Assembly (NCBI GenBank): GCA_963663495.1
Contig: OY760427.1
Coordinates: 620,001 to 684,000 of the forward strand
Direction of reading: 5' to 3'
Length of the DNA: 64,000 bases
DNA from: G963663495 sp963663495
Lineage (GTDB): Bacteria; Bacteroidota; Rhodothermia; Rhodothermales; Bin80
Part shown: positions 45,156 to 54,137 of the stretch, piece after piece
Position numbering within the stretch: position 1 is the first letter of the stretch
How the letters are laid out: each line of letters opens with the position of its first letter
Position numbers and translations under genes: made by a program
The notes under the pieces: model-generated
What the model saw: the letters and a program-made list of their open reading frames with translations, nothing else
Told to the model about the DNA's origin: nothing
The model's database searches: none

Positions 45156-46613
45156 GGGAATTATATACGTGAGTGACCAACTGTACACAGTGAGGCACTA
45201 GTATCAATTTCACGGGTCATAGGGGTCGGTAACCCGAACGCCCCTCGCCGTGCAGAAGCCCCAATCCCGGAGGCCAGTATGTTTGCAGCCGCATTCAGGT
45301 CTGCATGATCCGCATGTCCACAGGACATACACGTGAATGTGCTCTGCGTCTTACGGTTACTCGCTTCTGTGTGCCCACACACAGAACACCGCTGACTGGT
45401 ATAGGCAGCGGTAACCTTTATCACCTTGCGGCACTTATAGCCCAGCATCTGATCCAGCTGGCCCCAACCTGTTCGCAGTATTCCACGGTTGATGCCAGAC
45501 TTCTGTCTGACGTTTGTGCCAAAGCTCTCCATCGTCCCCTTAGCTGAACGTGTCATCGCTTTGATCTTCAGGTCCTCCAGTATCACCGTTGAGGAGCAAT
45601 TGGCAATACTGCGACTTACCTGGTGGTTCGCATTCTTGAGGATGTTAGCACGCTTGCGCTGTATGCGGGCGATTCTATGCTTCCGCCTGCTACGACGGTT
45701 GGAGCCTTTCTTCTGTCTCGCCAGTCTTCGCTGATGCCGCTTCAACGTGGCATCAAGACGCTTGGTATCCGGTTGTCTGATAATGCTTGTATCGCCCTCT
45801 GTGGAGACCATAGCGACCTGCCCGCAATTACGGTCAATGCCTACAGCACTGCCGGTATCCTCTATTACAGGTGCCTCAATCTTGTAGCAGATGACAGCAT
45901 ACCATTTGCCGGCGTTCTTCTTTACAGTGGCTTTGACGGGTATACCATCAGGGTACGGGTTGCCTCCCCGCCTGCGGAGCGCCATATATCCCACTTTCGG
46001 GATATACAGCTTGCCATCCCGAACCCTTACGTTATCCGGGATCGTGAACGAAGGCGTACTACCACGTCTGGAATGGAATCTCGGTCTTCTCTTACCTTCC
46101 TTGAAGAATGCCTTCCATGCATCCGCCTGATATTTCAATGTGTATCTAACGACACCAAAGGAGTATTCAGGTAGCCACTCGACCGTACGGCGCAGTGCCG
46201 TGAACCGCTTCCCCAGCGAGAAGAAGCTTACCGAGGGCGGCTTCTCTCCAGCCTCTTTCGCTTTCTTGTAGGCCTCGCTCTGCTCTGCGAGGATGGCATT
46301 CCACACAAACCTACACGCACCCGCTAATCCAGCAAGGTGCTTGGCGTTACTTCGACTTCCGGGCAACAGCCTGTATGTGATATTGCGGTATGCACTAACC
46401 GTTTCGGGCATGGCATTGTGGTATATAACTCCCTAATATATGATAATTATATTCCATGCGTACCCACGTGTTGAGTTATTTGAAATAATTGCAGTTTGTT
46501 CGTGAAAAGCGGGAACCGATTATGAACAACTGGCGAAAGCCATCCTGTCTGCACCACCAAAGCACAATAAGTAACTCCTGCGAAAACGCGTGGCATTCAG
46601 CCATATAACTCCC
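45156..46613 (-). mobile_element. tnpB cassette, copy 1
   Basis: 1458 bp, same length as copy 3. One end GGGAATTATATACGTGAGTG, the other (complement) GGGAGTTATATGGCTGAATG. It contains tnpB plus an IS1595-derived MITE. It is part of the composite at 45156-48856. Confidence 0.88.
45161..46411 (-). CDS. tnpB: TnpB RNA-guided nuclease, copy 1
   Basis: 416 residues. N-terminal helix-turn-helix/WED region (NITYRLLPGSRSNAKHLAGL, FVWNAILAEQSEAY), then RuvC-like nuclease with Asp in VGIDRNCGQVAM (residue 193), Glu in VILEDLKIKAM (279) and Asp in HADLNAAANI (371), and a zinc ribbon CSVCGH...CMSCGH between the last two. All catalytic residues are kept. Known TnpB proteins cut DNA next to a short motif, guided by an omega RNA from the element's right end. 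The stop codon lies within the terminal inverted repeat, 5 bases from the element end. No TnpA is nearby. Confidence 0.9.
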   Translation of the reverse strand: MPETVSAYRNITYRLLPGSRSNAKHLAGLAGACRFVWNAILAEQSEAYKKAKEAGEKPPSVSFFSLGKRFTALRRTVEWLPEYSFGVVRYTLKYQADAWKAFFKEGKRRPRFHSRRGSTPSFTIPDNVRVRDGKLYIPKVGYMALRRRGGNPYPDGIPVKATVKKNAGKWYAVICYKIEAPVIEDTGSAVGIDRNCGQVAMVSTEGDTSIIRQPDTKRLDATLKRHQRRLARQKKGSNRRSRRKHRIARIQRKRANILKNANHQVSRSIANCSSTVILEDLKIKAMTRSAKGTMESFGTNVRQKSGINRGILRTGWGQLDQMLGYKCRKVIKVTAAYTSQRCSVCGHTEASNRKTQSTFTCMSCGHADHADLNAAANILASGIGASARRGAFGLPTPMTREIDTSASLCTVGHSRI

Positions 46614-47082
46614 ATATCTTTCTCCGCTTGCAGAGAGGATTGACGCTATCCGCAATAAGATCATTGGTAACGCGGAGGACAAGGGCCGGGCATACAATAC
46701 GGATCAGCTTGACGATCAGCACATTATCCGTCGCATGGTGCTCAAGCGGTGCGTCTACGGTGTTGATAAGATCCCAATGGCGGTAGAGCTGGCCAAGGTG
46801 TCGCTTTGGCTCCACACCTTCACCGTCGGCGCTCCGCTAAGCTTTCTTGATCATCATCTCCGATGCGGCGACAGCCTGTTCGGCGAGTGGGTGGCTCGCG
46901 CTGTGCAGAGGACAAACGAACTTAGTAGCCTTTTCCTAAGGGACCCGCTTGACCGGGCGATGCGTGCTGCCGCACCGATGCAGATCATTGAGGGATTGAC
47001 GGACGCCGAGATCGCCGAGGCGCACCGGTCTTCTGATATTTTCTCCGAAGTATCGGAAATGACTGCTCCTCTGCATGCATTT
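46614..47082 (+). pseudogene. Fragment of an Eco57I-like restriction/methyltransferase gene
   Basis: About 156 codons, open across the whole segment between two mobile-element ends: LSPLAERIDAIRNKIIGNAED, then RRMVLKRCVYGVDKIPMAVELAKVSLWLHTFT (quoted in part: VYGVDKIPMAVELAKVSLW), APLSFLDHHLRCGDSLFGEW. This is the methyltransferase core of Eco57I-type and PglX-like enzymes (NPMAVELAK and DHxLxCGDSL motifs). The N- and C-terminal parts are absent. It was probably captured from a restriction or phage-defence gene elsewhere in the genome. Confidence 0.78.
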
Positions 47083-48856
47083 GGGAGTTATATGGCTGAG
47101 TGCCACGCGTTTTCGCGGGCGTTACTTTTTGTGCTTTGGTGGTGCGGACAGGATGGCTTTCGCCAGTTCTTCCGGTATGGTAGGGATGGATTGTTGGATA
47201 TTGAGAATGTCGTTTGTTACGGGGCGGCCGGGGCGTTTCGTTTCCTGAATCTTGTTACCGGGCTTCGGGGATTTATCTATGCTCATGGTGTTATAGGTTA
47301 TAGAGTAGCACTAATCCATTGGGGCAGAATACCGAAATGATTTCATGGCGGACATCTGCTTAGAGTAGGAGGCTGCATACATTGCGATCCAGTTTTCACG
47401 ACAGTCGATCAACTTCAGGACCGATTCCTTGGCTTATATCGGGACGCTCTTGACAATGCGGAAGTACTGGGCGGACCCCGGTACGGGCCACGAAGCGCAC
47501 CGGACGAACCCATGAGACGCGGGCCATCAAGCACAGACATGGAAAAGCTGGCGCATAACGGCCCTGACCACCGGAATGGGTACGGCGTTGCCAGTAAGCC
47601 GTCTGACGGTCGTTATCGGACTGTCAATCTCGTAGCTGTCGGGGAAGCCTTGCAGGCGCAGTATTGCGCGGCCCGTTTGTCTCCGTTCTTCGTCCACGAG
47701 CAAGTAGTGGTAGCCGGCCGATGCCCGGAATGCGCATGAGTACGGATGGCTTGATACGTTACCGCTTACGTTTAGCTATGAAATGAGGGATTTGTACATG
47801 AGCCGTTTACCGACCAGTCCTTGAGCAATTATTGTCATTTGCTCCGCTGTGTCGTAGTCGCGTGCATTGTGTCGCCCTGCAAATTGGTTCACGTACCGCT
47901 GTAGGTGTTTCTTGCTCATGTGGTGGTACGTTCCGTAGTACCCACGCTTCAGCAAAGACCAGAAGCTCTCTACGCCATTGGTATGGACCTGCTCACGAAC
48001 GTATTCGCCAACAGAGTGACGTACGTAGGCGTGGTTGTTGCGGCCCCGGTATGCTGACGTGCCATCCGTATAGACCTCGGTGTCTTCCGAGACATGGGTA
48101 TCCACAAACGCATTGAGCGTCTGTCCGTCTATGTTTTCTACTACCTGGGCAGAAATGCTATTGGTGACACGATCACGGACTCCTACAACGGCTTTCTTAC
48201 CTACTGGCCCACGGCCTGCTTTCAGCTTCTTGCTGGCGTGCTTGTTCTTTTCCTTGCCACCGAAGTAGGCTTCGTCAACCTCTACCGGACCGGCAAATAG
48301 TGCATGCTCTCCATTCCATGATTGTCGAATACGGTGGGCCAGATGCCACGCTGTCGTCTGGGTTATGCCAAGGTCACGATGCAGCTTCATGCTGGATACG
48401 CCCTTGATACTGGTAGTCATGATGTAAATGGCTAATGCCCATACCTGGTATCCCAGTTTGGAGTCCTGCATTACAGTCCCTATGCGGACACTGAATCGTT
48501 TACGGCAACTACGGCGACGATAAGGCATGCTAGGATGTTTGGCGCCAGACTGTACGTTCTTAGACGCACAGTGCGGGCAAACAGGAGTGTTGCTCCAACG
48601 CTTCATTGCGAACCATGCTTCGGCTGATGGGTCGTCTGGAAACATTTTGGTTAGCTTGATCAAGGACACTCCTTCACGATCAGCCCGTCCAGGGCCATTG
48701 GTGTTTCTGTTGTTTCTTTTCTTTGAAGGCATTTAGTGGGTCATCAATCTATCACGGGATGGTACCCATTTTCGGTATAGTCGGTTCCCGCTATTCGCGA
48801 CCAAACTGCAATTATTTCAACAATTTAACGCGTGGGCAGTCAGCTATATAACTCCC
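47083..48856 (-). mobile_element. IS1595-family element, full copy
   Basis: 1774 bp with inverted repeats GGGAGTTATATGGCTGAGTG (left) and GGGAGTTATATAGCTGACTG (right, complement). Transposase on the minus strand; about 690 bases after it (47083-47775) hold no recognisable gene. The left 95 and right 80 bases match the MITE inside each tnpB cassette. Confidence 0.88.
47776..48732 (-). CDS. IS1595-family transposase
   Basis: 318 residues. An N-terminal zinc-ribbon region (VCPHCASKNVQ ... YRRRSCRKRFSVRIGT), then the ISXO2-like DDE core: Asp in VEVDEAYFGGKEK, Asp in EVYTDGTSAY and the C-terminal HTNGVESFWSLLKRGYYG with the catalytic Glu. The second zinc knuckle normally has two Cys; here the first is Arg (YRRRSC), which a single base change would explain. 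The core is otherwise complete, and the element ends match those of the three tnpB cassettes, so this protein is the best candidate for moving them. Confidence 0.9.
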   Translation of the reverse strand: MPSKKRNNRNTNGPGRADREGVSLIKLTKMFPDDPSAEAWFAMKRWSNTPVCPHCASKNVQSGAKHPSMPYRRRSCRKRFSVRIGTVMQDSKLGYQVWALAIYIMTTSIKGVSSMKLHRDLGITQTTAWHLAHRIRQSWNGEHALFAGPVEVDEAYFGGKEKNKHASKKLKAGRGPVGKKAVVGVRDRVTNSISAQVVENIDGQTLNAFVDTHVSEDTEVYTDGTSAYRGRNNHAYVRHSVGEYVREQVHTNGVESFWSLLKRGYYGTYHHMSKKHLQRYVNQFAGRHNARDYDTAEQMTIIAQGLVGKRLMYKSLIS

Positions 48857-48864
48857 TAAAGTTA

Positions 48865-49040
48865 CTAGGGGTGAAGCAGCGTCCGTCCGGCGCAGGAGGC
48901 CTCCCGCCCTGTTGAATTAGGTAAGGCCCCTTCATGCGTATGTTCCTGGCCGCCCGTATATCCCCGTTAGGAACAAGTCCGCAGTGCTCGCACCAATGCG
49001 GACCAGCACTACGCGTGATTCTGTCTGAGGGCAGCAGCTC
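48865..49040 (-). pseudogene. Second-type TnpB C-terminal relic, split by the composite
   Basis: On the minus strand a frame reads NSELLPSDRITRSAGPHW, then CEHCGLVPNGDIRAARNI, RMKGPYLIQQGGRPPAPDG, RCFTPSNF: one zinc knuckle, the GDxxAARNI RuvC-III motif and a C-terminal tail of a TnpB family different from the three cassettes. The tail is cut at the TAAAGTTA duplication and resumes at 45147, ending TLHPCQA with a stop at 45124-45126. Most of the gene is missing. Confidence 0.7.
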
Positions 49041-49492
49041 AGAATTGTTGCGTCGTGCTAATGCGTGCTCGCGTTAGCCATGTTGCCTCCAGCGCTCTAA
49101 TCCTTGTTTGTAAGGCGTCGCATGAACCATACTCGGAGACTGCGCAAGCAGCGAAGGTTCAGCCCGTATGAACACTTTCGTCGCCTGCTGAGGTTCGATA
49201 TAGCTACCTGGTTCCCTAATCCCATGATTATGGACACCCATGCCGTGGGGTAGGGGGCGCCTCAGGGCACCAACAGGTTACAGGGGTTGAAAAGCTCAAA
49301 AAGTGATTGCTCCAAACGCCAACTCTACCGATTGGAAAGAAAACCGGTGGTAAAGAAGACTTGTGTGAATAAACATGCAAGAATCAAGGCTAAAGACTGC
49401 GATGGCCTAAAAAAGCAAAACCATATGTCAATACAGCCTTATGTTATTAACGTTTGGTAAGCATTTCATGTAAGATCTTAACGCGTGGCATC
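49041..49492. other. Upstream region of amt
   Basis: About 450 bases without a recognised gene. No sigma-54 type or other clear nitrogen-control site was found by eye. Confidence 0.35.
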
Positions 49493-50824
49493 ATGATTCG
49501 TAAGGTTCTCTGTCTATTTATGATTGGTCTCTCCTGCGCAGGAATCGTGTCCGCACAGGATGCACAGGAGGCTGCTTTGGTAGGTTCCGATACTGCGTGG
49601 ATACTGATGTCAACCGCGCTGGTACTGCTAATGACACCTGCGCTGGCGTTCTTTTATGGCGGTTTGGTGCGCTCTAAGAATGCACTCAACACGATGATGA
49701 TGAGCTTTGTGGCACTGGGCGTGTGTGGAACGCTTTGGGCCGTATTGGGCTACAGCATCGCTTTCGGCACAGGCAATGCAATTGTGGGCGATTTCTCCCA
49801 CGCCTTTCTTATAGGCGTGGGGTTGGAGCCTAGTGGGACGATACCGGAGCTGCTGTTTTTCGGGTTCCAGGGCACGTTTGCCATAATTACGGCCGCGTTA
49901 ATCTCCGGCGCAGTAGTAGGGCGCATGCGCTTTCCGTCCTATGTAGCCTTTATCGGGTTGTGGGGTCTCCTTGTTTACGCCCCAGTTACGCACTGGGTAT
50001 GGGGCGGCGGATGGCTGGGTGGCTTGGGAGCATTGGACTTTGCCGGTGGTGCGGTAGTTCACGTAAATGCGGGTATCGCGGCATTGGTGGCCGCACTGGT
50101 ATTAGGTCCGCGGCTGGATTACGGACGCGCTGCACTCATCCCGCACAACGTGCCGTTTGTGTTGCTAGGTGCAGGATTGTTGTGGTTTGGCTGGTTTGGT
50201 TTCAACGGCGGCAGTGCGCTTGCGGCGGACAGTATTGCCGCCCTGGCGCTGGTAAACACCCTGTTGGCACCGTCGGCAGGATTGATAGTCTGGATAGCGC
50301 TGGACTATCTGCGCACGGGTACGGTTACCGCAGTGGGCGTTGCAACAGGCATTGTAATTGGACTCGTCGCCATCACACCTGCAGCAGGATTTGTGACTCC
50401 CGGAGGAGCATTGATCCTTGGGGCGATTGGCGTTGTTCCTAGCTTTTTCCTGATCCGATGGCGCACGCGGACTAGGCTTGATGACTCTCTTGATGTGTTT
50501 GCCGCCCACGGCGTCGGTGGCATTATGGGAGCGTTATTAACAGGCGTCCTTGCAACCGTAGCCATTAATTCTGCTGGCGCGGACGGACTGCTCGCGGGTA
50601 ACCCCGGCTTGCTTGGTATTCAAGCACTATCGGTGGGTGCAGTCGCAGTGTACTCTGGCTTACTTACCTATGTCATTCTCAAGGTAATTGCGTTCTTGGG
50701 GAGCCTGCGGGCAGAAGAATACGAGGAGGGAGCCGGCTTGGATCTTATTGATCACGGCGAAGAAGCGTATTCCTCTGGAGATGGATCTGTGCTGCTGAAC
50801 AGCGACGACCTTAATGGGAATTGA
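49493..50824 (+). CDS. amt: Ammonium transporter
   Basis: Channel-like importer of ammonium in the inner membrane. About 443 residues from the ATG at 49493, which starts a signal-like leader (MIRKVLCLFMIGLSCAGIVSAQ); an in-frame start 39 bases upstream is less likely. The rest is hydrophobic with about eleven membrane segments. Family marks: ALAFFYGGLVRSKNALNTMMMS, the pore histidines in VHVNAGIAALVAAL and FAAHGVGGIMGALLTG, and THWVWGGGWL. The PII gene follows 390 bases downstream on the same strand, the usual amt-glnK partnership. Confidence 0.93.
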   Translation: MIRKVLCLFMIGLSCAGIVSAQDAQEAALVGSDTAWILMSTALVLLMTPALAFFYGGLVRSKNALNTMMMSFVALGVCGTLWAVLGYSIAFGTGNAIVGDFSHAFLIGVGLEPSGTIPELLFFGFQGTFAIITAALISGAVVGRMRFPSYVAFIGLWGLLVYAPVTHWVWGGGWLGGLGALDFAGGAVVHVNAGIAALVAALVLGPRLDYGRAALIPHNVPFVLLGAGLLWFGWFGFNGGSALAADSIAALALVNTLLAPSAGLIVWIALDYLRTGTVTAVGVATGIVIGLVAITPAAGFVTPGGALILGAIGVVPSFFLIRWRTRTRLDDSLDVFAAHGVGGIMGALLTGVLATVAINSAGADGLLAGNPGLLGIQALSVGAVAVYSGLLTYVILKVIAFLGSLRAEEYEEGAGLDLIDHGEEAYSSGDGSVLLNSDDLNGN

Positions 50825-51214
50825 ACAGCAAAGTGAAACGCTGGAAAACATCTTGTGCTATTGTGTACGCTATATATGTTGCGAACATACACGTACCGTC
50901 GCGCACGCAAAGAGCTGTGGTCAAGGGTACGGAAATCTCTTCCGGCATCTTTTCTGGCCGCGTACCCAAGTCGCACGGCCCTGCCGGGAAACGTACGGTC
51001 GACGAGGAAAAAATCATTCGCCTTTGACCTGTGCATCGGCCGAACACGCCGTGCTGCGCCTCTGGCAAAGCGGTTGCGCTGCCTGGCATGGTCACCGTGC
51101 AGGACCGTATAGTTCGTTTCACATTGCCATATAAATCCCATATTAAATGATTCACGGAACGGTATGGCACCATTCCAAGCCAGATAGCTTGCCATCACAA
51201 AACAGAAAAAGCCC
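50825..51214. other. Region between amt and PII gene
   Basis: 390 bases, no gene recognised. It is long for an amt-glnK operon, so the PII gene may have its own promoter here. Confidence 0.35.
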
Positions 51215-51565
51215 ATGAAGCTGATAAAAGCCATCATCCGTCCTAGTAGACTTTCTAACGTGCTTCGTGCGCTCTATGCCGCAGACGTACAAGGGTTGAC
51301 TGTTTCCCATGTGCGGGGGCACGGAGGAGAGGAGGAGGTCGTGAAAACGTATCGCGGAACCACCGTCAAGAAGGAGTTACACGAAAAAGTCATGCTGGAT
51401 ATTGGTGTTTCGGAGCCGTTTGTTGAGCGCACGATTGCTGCGATTCGGAGTGCAGCCATCACAGGCCGCGTTGGAGACGGCAAGATTTTTGTTCTTCCTG
51501 TGGAAAGAATCGTACGTGTTCGTACGGGTGAAGAAGATAGGGCTGCCGTGACGCCGGTACAGTAG
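51215..51565 (+). CDS. PII family nitrogen regulator
   Basis: 116 residues: KLIKAIIRPSRLSNVLRAL opening, the T-loop region (VRGHGGEEEVVKTYRGTTV with Tyr-Arg-Gly), KVMLDIGVSEPFVERTI, and GRVGDGKIFVLPVERIVRVRTGE, the C-terminal family signature. PII proteins sense 2-oxoglutarate and ATP/ADP and block Amt when nitrogen is plentiful. The T-loop sequence differs from the usual enterobacterial form (no GxKGxxELYRG), so its modification cannot be predicted. Confidence 0.92.
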   Translation: MKLIKAIIRPSRLSNVLRALYAADVQGLTVSHVRGHGGEEEVVKTYRGTTVKKELHEKVMLDIGVSEPFVERTIAAIRSAAITGRVGDGKIFVLPVERIVRVRTGEEDRAAVTPVQ

Positions 51566-51960
51566 CAGCTCCCTATCGGATCGGGATACGTAGCCTTACG
51601 GAAAGTGAAGGATAGAGCAGACCGGATGATGTGTTGGTATGACAGGCTTGGCTGGTGCACGCTGGGGTTCGCAACGCGGACTCAGATGTGCAGCGGGGTA
51701 CGGTACACCCTTGGACTCAAGCTTGCGGTGATGCAGCCTTGGCGCGTGCGTGTGCAGTTGTGGGGTCGGAAGCAAGGATCGGAATTGGCTTCTGTTTCAA
51801 CGGGGCCGGAGTCAACGGGTACCCCGAGAGGACATTGCACCCTCCTGTATGTACTGCAAACAGAACTGGGTTCGTTGGTTCTTTCCATCATCTCCAGAGG
51901 TAGATCAGAAACGAGGGGTCTCCTCCGTCGTTACATGTCCGGTCAGCCAGGGCAACAACA
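51566..51960. other. Intergenic region
   Basis: About 395 bases between the PII gene and the NfeD-like gene. Overlapping frames show no recognisable domain. Confidence 0.35.
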
Positions 51961-52518
51961 ATGGACACCGTCTACTGGATAAGTTTAATTGTCGGAGGCG
52001 TCGTAGTGGCGTTGTCCATGCTGGGCGGTGGCGACGCAGATATGGATGCTGACGTAGATGCAGATTTCGACGCTGACATGGACGCTGATTCAGCTATTGG
52101 GGCCGGTGCTGGTTTGGTTGATCTTCTTTCGCTCCGAACGGTATTCCTGTTCGCTGCCTTTTTTGGTTTGACCGGGGTTCTGTTGCCGTTGACGGGTGTT
52201 GAAGAGGTAACCCGGCTATTCACATCCATTGTGCTGGGCGGCGCTATTGGTATCGGAGGCAATTTCCTCATCAAGCGTGTAGGTTACGATCACGTATCAA
52301 GCGCGGTGACTTCGGCGGACTTGAAGGGACGCTCCGGCAATGTTCTGGTGCCGTTTGAGAGTACGGATGCAGGTAAGATTGTGGTGTACAGTAATGGGCG
52401 GCGTTTGCAACTAATGGCGCGGGCATTCGAAGGAGTAGGCGAGGAGTTTGATGAAGGTGACGAAGTTGTTGTGGTTCGCTTGAACGGCGCGGTGGCCGAA
52501 GTGGTCAAGCCGACCTGA
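51961..52518 (+). CDS. NfeD-like membrane protein, flotillin partner
   Basis: 185 residues: an N-terminal membrane segment (VYWISLIVGGVVVALSMLG), an acidic loop of Asp-Ala/Met repeats (DADMDADVDADFDADMDAD, about 23-41), two more membrane segments (about 53-100) and a C-terminal OB-fold like NfeD (LKGRSGNVLVPFEST ... DEVVVVRLNGAVAEVV). NfeD-like proteins pair with flotillins in membrane microdomains. The flotillin gene starts 36 bases later, which supports this. The acidic repeat is unusual and could bind cations. Confidence 0.78.
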   Translation: MDTVYWISLIVGGVVVALSMLGGGDADMDADVDADFDADMDADSAIGAGAGLVDLLSLRTVFLFAAFFGLTGVLLPLTGVEEVTRLFTSIVLGGAIGIGGNFLIKRVGYDHVSSAVTSADLKGRSGNVLVPFESTDAGKIVVYSNGRRLQLMARAFEGVGEEFDEGDEVVVVRLNGAVAEVVKPT

Positions 52519-52554
52519 GGAATCGGTACTTACATACTTTTAAAGTCAGGACCA

Positions 52555-53781
52555 ATGGAATTTGCAGTAATTGTTTCAGGTATTATCATTGCAGGCTTCT
52601 TCACGATCCTAGGGATCATACGAGCGAACTTGAAGATCTGCCAGCCGAACGAGGTGTTGATATTTAGTGGTCGCAATCGGCGTTTGCATGATGGTTCTCG
52701 TGTGGGTTACCGTGTGGTGCAAGGTGGGCGAGGCTTCCGAATCCCACTGATAGAAAAAGTGGATAGGCTGCACCTGAATACCATTCCTATTGATCTGACC
52801 GTAACCAACGCGTACTCAAAAGGAGGCATTCCGCTGACAGTACGGGCGATTGCTAATGTTAAAGTAGCGTCCAACGAGGCAGAGCTAGCGAATGCGGTAG
52901 AGCGCCTACTGGGTAAAGATCATACCGAGATTCAGACTATTGCAAAGGAGACGCTTGAAGGAAACCTGCGGGGAGTTCTGGCTACCCTGACACCCGAAGA
53001 GGTCAATGAGGATCGATTGAAGTTTGCCAAAGAACTTCTTGCAGAAGCGGACAGCGACCTCAGTAATCTTGGTCTGCAGCTTGACACCATGAAGATTCAG
53101 AGTGTAGAAGACGATGCGGGCTACTTGGATGCTATCGGGAGGCAACAGTCTGCACATATCATTGCCGCAGCTCGCGTCGCCGAGGCGGAAAAAATGAAAC
53201 AGGCTCGTCTCGCAGAGGCGGCTGCGGGCAAGCAGATTGAGGAGGCTGAGAATGAGCTCCGTATCTTAAAGGCGCGCCTTGCTGCCCAGGCGGGGGCTGA
53301 AGAGGCTCGTATTGATATTGCAGCTCATTTGGCGGAAGCACAGGCAAAGCAGGAGCTTGCTGTGGAAGAAATTGAGTTGGCCCAGAAGCAGCAGCGCGCC
53401 AACGTGGTCGTCGCCGCTGAAGCCGACCGGCTGGCCAAGGAAGAAATCGCAAAAGGCAATGCGGCTCGTATACTTGAAGACGGGAACGCGGAGGTAGATG
53501 TACTGCGACAGAAGCTGCAACTCTGGAGAGAGGCTGGAGGTGAAGCAGAGCGGCTTTTCCTGATTCAGATGCTGCCTGACATTCTGAAACAGATAGTAAG
53601 CACGGTGGATAACTTGCAGATTGATCGTCTGACGGTGGTGGATAGCGGGCAGGGCGCGGGCGTGCCGTCTGTTTTCAACCAAATTGCCGGGGCAACTCCT
53701 GCACTGCTGGAGAGCCTCAAAGCTTCTACCGGCATCGACGTTGCAGGCATGCTCAGCCGTGCAGCCGACATTGAGTCGTAG
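52555..53781 (+). CDS. Flotillin family protein (SPFH domain)
   Basis: 408 residues: one N-terminal membrane segment (IVSGIIIAGFFTILGIIRA), an SPFH/band-7 domain (about 25-200, with CQPNEVLIFSGRNRR, GGRGFRIPLIEKVDRL and GNLRGVLATLTPEE), then a long Ala/Glu-rich coiled coil (about 205-330) and a C-terminal oligomerisation part. Scaffolds membrane microdomains and affects membrane fluidity. Downstream of the NfeD-like gene in one operon. Confidence 0.9.
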   Translation: MEFAVIVSGIIIAGFFTILGIIRANLKICQPNEVLIFSGRNRRLHDGSRVGYRVVQGGRGFRIPLIEKVDRLHLNTIPIDLTVTNAYSKGGIPLTVRAIANVKVASNEAELANAVERLLGKDHTEIQTIAKETLEGNLRGVLATLTPEEVNEDRLKFAKELLAEADSDLSNLGLQLDTMKIQSVEDDAGYLDAIGRQQSAHIIAAARVAEAEKMKQARLAEAAAGKQIEEAENELRILKARLAAQAGAEEARIDIAAHLAEAQAKQELAVEEIELAQKQQRANVVVAAEADRLAKEEIAKGNAARILEDGNAEVDVLRQKLQLWREAGGEAERLFLIQMLPDILKQIVSTVDNLQIDRLTVVDSGQGAGVPSVFNQIAGATPALLESLKASTGIDVAGMLSRAADIES

Positions 53782-53934
53782 TTGGTACATGCATGCCAAA
53801 ATCGGCGCGCCGAGGCAATTAATGAATTGAGTACATGTGCGGTATTACAGGATGTACTGGCTGTACTGCATAGACGCGGCCGCCTTCGTAACCGTGGTTG
53901 CCGGTCTGTGCAAGTCCTGACACACGTAAAGTTG

Positions 53935-54106
53935 GGGAGTTATATGGCTGAGTGCCACGCGTTTTCGCAGGCGTTACTTTTTGTGCTTTGGTGGTGCAGA
54001 CAGGATGGCTTTCGCCAGTTCTTCATAATCGGTTCCCGCTTTTCACGAAAACACTGCAATTATTTCAAATAACTCAACACGTGGGTACTCATGGTATATA
54101 ATTTAC
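53935..54106. repeat. MITE derived from the IS1595 element, copy 2 instance
   Basis: 172 bases. The left 95 match the left end of IS1595 (47083-47178) and the right 80 match its right end (48775-48856, including CGGTTCCCGC and CTGCAATTATTTCAA). The transposase part is deleted. Equivalent MITEs sit at about 46445-46613 and 60640-60811. Confidence 0.85.
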
Positions 54107-54137
54107 ATATATTAGGAAGTTATATACGCACAGTGCC

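Larger units (their letters stand above)
45156..48856. mobile_element. 3.7-kb composite transposon: tnpB cassette + methyltransferase fragment + IS1595
   Basis: The outer ends are the right end of a tnpB cassette (GGGAATTATATACGTGAGTG at 45156) and the right end of an IS1595 element (GGGAGTTATATAGCTGACTG on the complement at 48856). The 8-bp sequence TAAAGTTA flanks both sides (45148-45155 and 48857-48864), so the block appears to have moved as one unit. Inside are the tnpB cassette 45156-46613, 469 bases of a methyltransferase gene, and the IS1595 element 47083-48856. The inner ends have no matching duplications. Confidence 0.8.

Noticed and set aside
48857..48864. Conserved TAAAGTT as a sequence-specific (TAM-like) target
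   Set aside because: Two of the insertions share TAAAGTT but copy 3 uses TTTGCAAT, so a fixed target motif is not supported.
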